This document shows positions 1 to 5,854 of a DNA stretch of 7,340 bases, one piece after another. Position 1 is the stretch's first letter. Each line of letters opens with the position of its first letter. The position numbers were made by a program, and so were the translations under genes. The stretch comes from Desulfobacterales bacterium. GTDB lineage: Bacteria; Desulfobacterota; Desulfobacteria; Desulfobacterales; Desulfobacteraceae. The stretch is taken from NCBI GenBank assembly GCA_022361095.1, contig JAKSBO010000269.1, forward strand, positions 1 to 7,340, given 5' to 3'. Below the pieces are notes generated by a model. The model saw nothing but the letters and a program-made list of their open reading frames with translations, ran no database searches and was not told the DNA's origin.

Positions 1-101
1 AAGCTGAATATGAGGCATCCCTGACAGCCTATGGGTATTATAATGACTTGGTCATTGAGGCCCCCGGCCATCCCCTGGCCCGGATATATAAAGAGTTTTA
101 A
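1..101 (+). CDS. C-terminal end of an unidentified protein (5' truncated by window edge)
   Basis: Reading from base 3, an open frame runs from the window edge to a TAA at 99-101 and gives about 32 residues ending in PGHPLARIYKEF. The frame is uninterrupted, has a protein-like mix of acidic, aromatic and aliphatic residues, and stops four bases before the ATG of the Nudix gene. That is the usual spacing of two genes in one operon. The other two forward frames hit stops within the first 25 bases. I do not recognise the family from this tail. It could be a chance frame, but the position relative to the next start argues for a real gene. Confidence 0.55.
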   Translation, partial: AEYEASLTAYGYYNDLVIEAPGHPLARIYKEF

Positions 102-105
102 GGTT

Positions 106-546
106 ATGAACAGGCCTTTGGTCGGCATCGCAGCGATCGTTACTCATAATAAAAAAGTGTTGTTGGGAAAGAGGAAGGGCGCACATGGGGCCGGTTGCTG
201 GGCGTTTCCCGGCGGACATTTGGAATTTAACGAATCCATTGAAGGTTGCGCGGCCCGGGAGGTTTACGAAGAGACCGGCCTTTTTGTCAAAAATTGCCGA
301 TACGCCGCCTGTACCAACGATATATTTAAGGATAATAACAAGCACTATGTGACATTGTTTGTTGTTTGTGAATATGAATCCGGAAAACCGGAAATCAAAG
401 AGCCGGATAAATGTGACGCATGGAAATGGTTTTCGTGGAACCATTTCCCAACCCCGTTGTTTTTATCGTTGAGAAATTTACTTGATCAAGATTTTAACCC
501 CTTCCTGACCGGTGTCGTTCAGAGCCGTTTTGATTTGGAAAAATAA
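106..546 (+). CDS. Nudix hydrolase, NUDT15-like nucleoside triphosphate diphosphatase
   Basis: A 146-residue cytoplasmic enzyme predicted to hydrolyse a nucleoside triphosphate (or modified dNTP) to the monophosphate and pyrophosphate. The Nudix box GX5EX7REUXEEXGU is complete at residues 37-59 (G37, E43, R51, E52, E55, E56, G58), so the Mg-binding glutamates are intact. Beyond the box it carries features I associate with NUDT15: VLLGKRKG before the box, HYVTLF at 80-85, the EPDKCDAWKWFSW segment near 99-111, and a C-terminal NPF. An earlier in-frame ATG at 31 would add 25 residues, but these overlap the upstream gene's 3' end and precede the conserved domain. The ATG at 106 starts the fold directly and has AAAGAG at 90-95 as a weak ribosome site. 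Length is normal for the family. The actual substrate (8-oxo-dGTP, dCTP or another) cannot be read from sequence. Confidence 0.9.
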   Translation: MNRPLVGIAAIVTHNKKVLLGKRKGAHGAGCWAFPGGHLEFNESIEGCAAREVYEETGLFVKNCRYAACTNDIFKDNNKHYVTLFVVCEYESGKPEIKEPDKCDAWKWFSWNHFPTPLFLSLRNLLDQDFNPFLTGVVQSRFDLEK

Positions 547-655
547 CAGAGCCCATGGCGGGGAGGTGGAAGATCAGGGCCTTTCCCATGTTCAAAAAGC
601 GTTCAGCGTTAAAATTTTCAAGTTTTCGTTCGGATACCGGTTCAAATTGCCGGGA

Positions 656-3217
656 TTACTCCAGAGCCTTACGAACGGTGTGTGCCATTTCTTTGATTGT
701 TACGGGTTTCATGACCACTGCGGCGATGTCGACGTTGTCTGGAAAATCGGTATTTAGCCGGTTGGTGTGCCCGGTACAGATAATAACAGGAATGTCCGGG
801 CGGATTTTTTTTATTTTGTAACTAAGTTCAAGGCCGTTGAGGTGGGGCATGGTCATATCCGTGATGACCAAATCGAATCGGGAAGGTGATGCGTTGAATG
901 CGGCCAGGGCTTTTTGGGGCTCCTGATGGATTTTCACCGTGTAACCCAAGTTCATCAGCATGGCGCCCATCATGTCGGTCAGCTCTTTTTCATCGTCCAC
1001 CAGGAGAATTTTTTGCTCTCCTTTTGGGAGGGGACCGGTATCCGCGGGAAGTTCGTCTTCCGGGGGCATGTGGCTTGCGGGCAACAGAATAGTGAACACT
1101 GATCCGCTGCCCATCTCACTTTTAACGGATATGGCACCGCCATGGTTGTGGACAATGCCATGGACAATGGCCAGTCCCATGCCTGATCCCTTGCCGATCT
1201 GCTTGGTGGTGAAGTAGGGATCAAAAATTCTGTCCTGGATGGCCGGTTCAATGCCTGTGCCGGTGTCTTCAACGGTAAACCGGATGGCCTCGGCCGCCTT
1301 GCATGCCTTTAGTTCCGGGGGGGGTAAATCATCTGTATTTACTGTTTCCAGACGGATGGTCAGGGTGCCGCCGCCGGGCTCCATGGCCTGTGCTGCATTG
1401 TTGCACAGGTTTATAACGGCTTGCTGGATTTGTGTGGGATTGGCATTGATGGTTTGTACCGGCTCATCAATGTCGCACACAATTTCAATGGATGAGGGAA
1501 TGGATGCCCTTAAAAAATTCACCGTATCGGTCATTAATTTTTCCGGATTTATAAGCTGTTTCACCTGTTCTGACTGCCGGCTGAAACTGAGCAGTTGCAG
1601 AACAACTTCTTTGGCCCTCAGACAGGCGGCCTGAATCTGATTAATGCGCGGCCCGGCCGGATGTTTTTCGGGCAGATCCAGTACTGCCAGTTGGGCATTT
1701 CCCAGAATGATTCCCAGAATGTTGTTGAAATCATGGGATATGCCGCCGGCCAGGGTGCCGATGGATTCCATTTTTTGGGCCTGGATTAGTTGGCGCTGTA
1801 AAGCGCCTTTCTCTTTCTCGGCTTTTTTATGATCCGTTATGTCCGTGGCGGAACCGACAATGGCCACGGTCCTGCCGTTTTCAACAACCGGGTTCTCCCG
1901 AATTTCCACTACGATTTCATGCCCTTTTTCCCTTTTTAATTCAAGTTCATACGGGGGCTGGCGCTGCCCGGTTCTGATGGCCTTTTCCGTGTATTCAAAC
2001 CCCCTGAGATTGATGGGGTTGTCCGTGACAAAATCAGTCCATCTCGTCATGGCATCTTCGGGCTCGCAGAGCAGGATCTGTCTGCATTGGGGACTGACAT
2101 AGGTAAGTTTATGGTCTGGTGTGTGGGCGTAATACATGCTGGTGCTGTTTTCCAGGATGTTTCGAAGCTTTTCTTCATTTTCCCGCAGGGCCTGTTCCGT
2201 AATGATTCTTTCCCGGGTCTCTTTTGCAAGCTTGCGATTTCGGCACATGACAGTAAAAATCGTGCAGGCAGTGAACAAAAGGAGCAGGATAATATAGAGA
2301 TACATATCTTTGGGGTTGACGCCATATTCATATTTGACGGACAGCCATTGATTCCGAATCTCGTTTTTTTGTTGGGAAGACATGGCGGCAAGCGCTTTAT
2401 TCAGAATTGTGAGCAGTTCCCGGTGTCCCTTGGGTACGGCCATATACAGCGGATAATTGTCATAGGGTGTCGGTGCTGCGATTTTAAGATTGGTTAATCC
2501 TTTTTTATGAATCAGATAGGTCGCTGCTGCCAGGTTCTCTATGGCGGCATCCGCCCATGAAAAGGAGACCGCTTCAAGCCCCTGTAACGGGGATTGCACA
2601 TAAAACGGTGTAAAGTCAATTCCCTCCCTGGAAAGCCACTCCCCGGTAATGGTTTGGGGCACCACGGCCAGGGTCTTTTCATGAAGATCCTCAATGCCGC
2701 TCATAAAGGAGCTGTTGTCACGGGTGACAATAATCAGGGGGAACGTCAGGTAAGGTACGGAAAAATCAAGATAGGTTTCCCGTCCGGCGGTTTTTGCAAT
2801 ACAGGGGATCAGGTCAATGTCTCCTTGCCGGGCACGTTCCAGCACCTGGGGCCAGGCAAGGTTTGCAAGGCTGCGCAGTTTAAGCCCTAGTGCCGCTGCT
2901 GCCTGGGTGGTGTAATCGGCTGACATGCCTTTTAATTTGTCCGTTTCATAAAAATGAAACGGGGGAAAGAATTGAGGGCCTGCAATGGTTATCGTGGGAT
3001 GTTTGGCAAGCCAGGCCTTTTCGGCTTGGGTCAGCTGAATGGTGCATGCTGCATTCTTTGCTGTATTTACAGCATGGGAATATGCAGGAACAGTAAACGA
3101 CAGTCCCAAAATGAGTGCCGGTATCATAATGCGTTTTTTAAAATAACGCCGAAAGTAGCTTTTCAACAAATTATCCAAATACCTGCTGTCTTTGTTTTTC
3201 CCAAAGGCGACCGTCAA
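656..3217 (-). CDS. Hybrid sensor histidine kinase: periplasmic solute-binding domain, PAS, HisKA, HATPase, REC
   Basis: A membrane hybrid kinase of BvgS/EvgS-like plan with one sensor domain, up to 853 residues. Order: basic then hydrophobic segment (about 19-48, signal peptide or anchor); SBP_bac_3 fold (about 74-296, with TAGRETYLDFSVPY containing R146, and WADAAIENLA at 221-230); TM helix 304-325; PAS/PAC 350-465; HisKA with phospho-acceptor H495 in SHDFNNIL; HATPase with N603/N607, DTGTGI 651-656, FDPYFTTK 665-672 and GKGSGMGL 675-682; receiver with D741/D742, phospho-acceptor D787, T815 and K837. All catalytic residues are present. The role is to sense a small periplasmic ligand and pass phosphate to its own receiver. 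The start is uncertain. The longest frame begins with TTG at 3217 and has no Shine-Dalgarno. ATG at 3127 (residue 31) also lacks one and would drop the basic n-region. TTG codons at 3178, 3169 and 3166 are alternatives that keep that region. The ligand is unknown. Confidence 0.93.
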   Translation of the reverse strand: MTVAFGKNKDSRYLDNLLKSYFRRYFKKRIMIPALILGLSFTVPAYSHAVNTAKNAACTIQLTQAEKAWLAKHPTITIAGPQFFPPFHFYETDKLKGMSADYTTQAAAALGLKLRSLANLAWPQVLERARQGDIDLIPCIAKTAGRETYLDFSVPYLTFPLIIVTRDNSSFMSGIEDLHEKTLAVVPQTITGEWLSREGIDFTPFYVQSPLQGLEAVSFSWADAAIENLAAATYLIHKKGLTNLKIAAPTPYDNYPLYMAVPKGHRELLTILNKALAAMSSQQKNEIRNQWLSVKYEYGVNPKDMYLYIILLLLFTACTIFTVMCRNRKLAKETRERIITEQALRENEEKLRNILENSTSMYYAHTPDHKLTYVSPQCRQILLCEPEDAMTRWTDFVTDNPINLRGFEYTEKAIRTGQRQPPYELELKREKGHEIVVEIRENPVVENGRTVAIVGSATDITDHKKAEKEKGALQRQLIQAQKMESIGTLAGGISHDFNNILGIILGNAQLAVLDLPEKHPAGPRINQIQAACLRAKEVVLQLLSFSRQSEQVKQLINPEKLMTDTVNFLRASIPSSIEIVCDIDEPVQTINANPTQIQQAVINLCNNAAQAMEPGGGTLTIRLETVNTDDLPPPELKACKAAEAIRFTVEDTGTGIEPAIQDRIFDPYFTTKQIGKGSGMGLAIVHGIVHNHGGAISVKSEMGSGSVFTILLPASHMPPEDELPADTGPLPKGEQKILLVDDEKELTDMMGAMLMNLGYTVKIHQEPQKALAAFNASPSRFDLVITDMTMPHLNGLELSYKIKKIRPDIPVIICTGHTNRLNTDFPDNVDIAAVVMKPVTIKEMAHTVRKALE
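3131..3149. repeat. 19-base near-perfect inverted repeat at the 5' end of the solute-binding kinase gene
   Basis: GCGTT at one end mirrors AACGC at the other, and the AT-rich centre also pairs, so 8 of 9 symmetric positions match. It lies within the codons for the basic YFKKRI segment if the kinase starts at 3217. If translation starts at the ATG at 3127, it lies three bases upstream of the start. It could be an operator or a small mRNA hairpin, or simply a by-product of AAA/TTT-rich codons. The symmetry is seen directly; a function is not. Confidence 0.35.
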
Positions 3218-3236
3218 TAGTTTTAATTTGTATTAG

Positions 3237-3265
3237 TATGTATCTGAACTCAAGAAGGGCGTCAA
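3237..3265 (-). promoter_or_regulatory. Possible sigma70-type promoter for the solute-binding kinase gene
   Basis: On the - strand, TTGACG (3260-3265) is followed after exactly 17 bases by TACATA (3237-3242). The -35 box matches five of six consensus positions. The -10 box matches only three of six, so this is a weak candidate. It sits in the 157-base gap after the soluble hybrid kinase gene, which is where an internal promoter would be needed if the last gene is expressed separately. A transcript from here would start near 3230, which leaves almost no leader for the TTG at 3217 and favours one of the inner starts. Confidence 0.25.
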
Positions 3266-3374
3266 ATAACTTATGACCGATAGATTGAAAAATTGCTTTC
3301 TGAGATTTGGTACGGCACAGGTGATGATCCGGTTTTGGTGCGAACCGTTTTTTTACTTTTTCCAGGAAGCGCTC

Positions 3375-5294
3375 TTAATGGGGCAGGGCGGTTTGGTCCA
3401 GTACTTTTCTGATGGTGGGCATAATCTCCTTCATGAACAGGGGCTTGGTGATGATGGCTTTAATCTTTGCCTCTTCGATTCTTGCACGCGACAAGGCATG
3501 GCTGTACCCGGTCATGAGAATGATGGGGATGTTAAAGGGAAGTTCCAACAATCGTTGGGCAAGTTCTAATCCGGTCATTTTGGGCATGGTCATGTCCGAT
3601 AAAATCAGGTCAATACGGTCATGATGCTTTTTGATATACCCCAGGGCTGCATGGCCGTTGGCTTCGGTGTGAACGGTGTATCCGTCCATATTGAGCATCC
3701 GGGTACCGATTTTTAGAATGGACGGTTCGTCGTCCACCAGGAGGATATTCTCCGTTCCTGCCCAGTGTTCCATTCGAGCCGGAGTCGAGACGGATGCTGA
3801 ACCGGTTTTTGAAATGGGAAAGTACAGGGTAAAACAGGAGCCTTTCCCCCGGGTGGATTCCACCACAATTTCTCCGCCGCAGTCCTTTACAATGCCCTGG
3901 ACAACAGAGAGTCCCAATCCGGTGCCTTCACCAATTCCCTTGGTGGTAAAGTACGGGTCAAAAATAGATTCCATCAGATCCGGCGGGATGCCGGTTCCGG
4001 TATCTTTAACCATCAGCTTTAAATGGGAGCAATCCTTTAACGGGGTCAGATCCTCCGCGTTTATCGCTTCCCGGCTGACCTGGGCCAAAGATACCTGCAG
4101 GGTGCCGCCGGTCTCTTCCATGGCGTGGAAGGCATTGGTGCAAAGGTTCATCATGATTTGGTGGACCTGGGTGGGGTCAGCCAGAACTGTTTCCTGGGTT
4201 TTATTCACGAGATTGATGATTTCAATATTGGACGGCAGGGTGGATCTTAAAAGCTTAAGCACTTCATTAATAATCAGATCCATTCGAACCGGAAGTTTCT
4301 CACTGTCCCCCATGCGGCTGAAGGTCAGAATCTGTTTGACCAGATCGCCTGCCCGTTGGGCTGCTTTTAAAATTTCCGATAGATCATCACTAAGCGAATC
4401 ACGCGTATCAGTCCTTGATTGGGCCAGGGTTGCAAATCCGTGAATTGCGGTCAGGATATTGTTAAAATCATGGGCCACGCCTCCGGCAAGCGTTCCTAAC
4501 GATTCCATTTTTTGGGCCTGGCGCAGCCGGGTTTCCACAGACACCCTTTCGGTAATGTCTTCTACCAGCAGCACCGCCCCCTTGATCTGACCATTGCCGT
4601 CTTTCAAAGGAGAGGAGAGCAACTGGTACGTGATATCACCTTTCATCGCGGTGTGCTTATGGGTCTTCCCGTCTTTCAGGGTTTTCGCTACCGGGCAGTT
4701 TTTAAAGTCAGGCGAACCATTGGTGAAAAACGTGAAGCTTTCATAGCACTTTACCCCGGTTTGGAGATTGATCCGGGGAAACCACTGGTGCATACACGTA
4801 TTGATTTCCAGAATCGTAAAGTCCTGGTTGATAAGGGCCACGCCGATGCCGATGTTTTCCACAATGCTTTTATATTTGGCCTCGGACTGCCTGAGCCGGA
4901 ATTCGGAATCCTGGCGGTGGATGGCATATTCAATGGTCTGGGTGAGGTAATGATTGGGAATCAGCCCTTTGCAGATATAATCCTGGGCCCCCATCTGAAC
5001 GGCCTCAATGCCGATGTTTTCATCGTCATTGCCGGTGATGACCACAATGGGAATAAATGGGTACTTTGCTTTGATTGTTTGGATGGTTGAAACGCCATGG
5101 CTGTCCGGGAGCCCCAGATCCAGGAGCACAAGATCTATTTTGTGGGCGGACAGAAAATCCATTGCCTCACCCAGGCGCTCTTTAACGTAAAGCAAATAGG
5201 CGGAATGCTTTTTTTCCGTTAATATTATACGGATCAGCTCCGCATCTGCCGGGTTGTCCTCCACCAAAAGGATATGCTTTTGAATGATATCCAT
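3375..5294 (-). CDS. Soluble hybrid histidine kinase: REC-PAS-HisKA-HATPase-REC
   Basis: A 639-residue cytoplasmic kinase with no signal peptide or TM segment. The N-terminal receiver (about 6-122) has E12/D13, phospho-acceptor D59, T87 and K109. K109 is followed by Gly instead of the usual Pro. PAS (about 138-250) contains C183 and C200 in a CYESF...NCPV arrangement. HisKA has H275 in AHDFNNIL. HATPase shows N383/N387, DTGTGI 431-436, FDPYFTTK 445-452 and GEGTGLGL 455-462. The C-terminal receiver (about 515-635) has D521/D522, D567, T595 and K617-P618. All phosphotransfer residues are intact. The ATG at 5294 is three bases after the stop of the preceding response regulator gene and has GGAGAA six bases upstream, so the start is secure. 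Such proteins usually act as relay nodes: the first receiver accepts a signal and the kinase core phosphorylates the second. The partner and the output are not visible. Confidence 0.95.
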   Translation of the reverse strand: MDIIQKHILLVEDNPADAELIRIILTEKKHSAYLLYVKERLGEAMDFLSAHKIDLVLLDLGLPDSHGVSTIQTIKAKYPFIPIVVITGNDDENIGIEAVQMGAQDYICKGLIPNHYLTQTIEYAIHRQDSEFRLRQSEAKYKSIVENIGIGVALINQDFTILEINTCMHQWFPRINLQTGVKCYESFTFFTNGSPDFKNCPVAKTLKDGKTHKHTAMKGDITYQLLSSPLKDGNGQIKGAVLLVEDITERVSVETRLRQAQKMESLGTLAGGVAHDFNNILTAIHGFATLAQSRTDTRDSLSDDLSEILKAAQRAGDLVKQILTFSRMGDSEKLPVRMDLIINEVLKLLRSTLPSNIEIINLVNKTQETVLADPTQVHQIMMNLCTNAFHAMEETGGTLQVSLAQVSREAINAEDLTPLKDCSHLKLMVKDTGTGIPPDLMESIFDPYFTTKGIGEGTGLGLSVVQGIVKDCGGEIVVESTRGKGSCFTLYFPISKTGSASVSTPARMEHWAGTENILLVDDEPSILKIGTRMLNMDGYTVHTEANGHAALGYIKKHHDRIDLILSDMTMPKMTGLELAQRLLELPFNIPIILMTGYSHALSRARIEEAKIKAIITKPLFMKEIMPTIRKVLDQTALPH

Positions 5295-5297
5295 AGG

Positions 5298-5747
5298 CTA
5301 TTCTCCGTGATGGGGCAGTACCACAATTGACATCCAGAACTCTTTAATGTTGCCCACTACTTTGAAAAATTGATTTATATCCAGGGGCTTGGTTATATAG
5401 CAGTTGGCATGCAGTTTATAGGATCTGATAACGTCCTGGTCAGCCTTGGAAGAGGTCAGGATCACTACGGGTATGGTTTTGAACTTGTCATCGGATTTAA
5501 TCTCGGCCAGCACCTCCCTGCCGTCTTTTTTGGGCAGGTTCAGGTCCAAAAGGATAATATCGGGCCGGGGGGCATTGGTATACGGTCCCTGCCGGTGAAG
5601 AAATTCCATGGCCTGGACCCCGTCTTCAGCCACATGAAGTTTGTTGATAAATTTGGAATTTTCAAGGGCCTCTTTGGCAAGTTCCGCATCGCCGGGATTG
5701 TCTTCCACCAGAAGAATGGTGACGGGTTTTGGATTTGTCGGCTCCAT
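5298..5747 (-). CDS. Single-domain response regulator, Rcp1 type
   Basis: A 149-residue stand-alone receiver with no output domain. The acidic pair is E15/D16 in VEDNPGD, the phospho-acceptor is D68 in LLDLNLPKKDG, the switch Thr is T98 in LTSSKA, and the conserved Lys is K120 in ITKPLD. The sequence style, including the HRQGPY loop at 51-56, the DLNLPKKDGREVL stretch and the EFW...LP tail, is that of the Rcp1 family of phytochrome response regulators. These work by phosphorylation-dependent dimerisation or protein contact, not by DNA binding. A very strong Shine-Dalgarno precedes the ATG, so the start is firm. The upstream gene encodes a kinase of the DHp class that normally partners this family, and the downstream gene begins three bases after this stop. 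It probably receives phosphate from one or both. Confidence 0.96.
   Translation of the reverse strand: MEPTNPKPVTILLVEDNPGDAELAKEALENSKFINKLHVAEDGVQAMEFLHRQGPYTNAPRPDIILLDLNLPKKDGREVLAEIKSDDKFKTIPVVILTSSKADQDVIRSYKLHANCYITKPLDINQFFKVVGNIKEFWMSIVVLPHHGE
5301..5306 (-). promoter_or_regulatory. Ribosome binding site of the soluble hybrid kinase, inside the regulator's last codons
   Basis: GGAGAA is formed by the final Gly-Glu codons of the response regulator and is followed directly by its TAG stop. The hybrid kinase ATG begins six bases after the motif. Ribosomes finishing the regulator are therefore placed to restart on the kinase, so the two proteins are probably made by coupled translation. 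Confidence 0.8.
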
Positions 5748-5752
5748 GTTTT

Positions 5753-5760
5753 CTCCTCCG
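5753..5760 (-). promoter_or_regulatory. Strong Shine-Dalgarno of the Rcp1-type regulator
   Basis: CGGAGGAG lies five bases (AAAAC) before the ATG at 5747. This is the best ribosome binding site in the window and is near consensus. It suggests the small regulator is made in higher amounts than the neighbouring kinases, as is common for single-domain receivers. Confidence 0.85.
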
Positions 5761-5854
5761 CTTAAGATATAAGATGGTCCGGGGCATACACGGATTTTTC
5801 AACGCATGTTGACGGCTGAACCTTAGCCCCATCGTTCAAGGCAGCCCATGGTTG

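Noticed and set aside
31..105. 25-residue N-terminal extension of the Nudix protein from the ATG at 31
   Set aside because: It overlaps the end of the upstream frame, reads as Pro/Trp-rich non-domain sequence, and the ATG at 106 coincides with the start of the conserved fold.
547..655. Expected bidirectional terminator between the convergent Nudix and hybrid kinase genes
   Set aside because: Only weak pairings such as CCGG with CCGG near 638-654 were found, without a following T run on either strand. No terminator is called.
512..821. Small + strand open frames across the end of the Nudix gene and the 3' end of the hybrid kinase
   Set aside because: They run antisense into the conserved receiver domain, start inside the Nudix gene or just after it without a convincing ribosome site, and show no recognisable protein features.
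3330..3354. Terminator-like CGGTT/AACCG stem followed by seven T on the + strand
   Set aside because: The stem is only five base pairs with an eight-base loop, and no + strand gene ends nearby. On the - strand, where the genes lie, there is no T run after it.
3676..4443. 255-codon open frame on the + strand
   Set aside because: It is fully antisense to the HisKA-HATPase-REC part of the soluble hybrid kinase, has no ribosome site or recognisable domain, and its composition follows from the codon bias of the real gene on the other strand.
4512..5090. 192-codon open frame on the + strand
   Set aside because: It is antisense to the REC-PAS region of the soluble hybrid kinase. No start signal or family resemblance was seen, whereas the - strand frame has intact receiver and PAS motifs.
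5795..5812. Short inverted repeat TCAAC-GCAT-GTTGA next to a T run, between the Cache kinase and the regulator
   Set aside because: The stem is five base pairs, and in the direction of transcription it is followed by A residues, so it does not have terminator form. No good promoter boxes surround it either.
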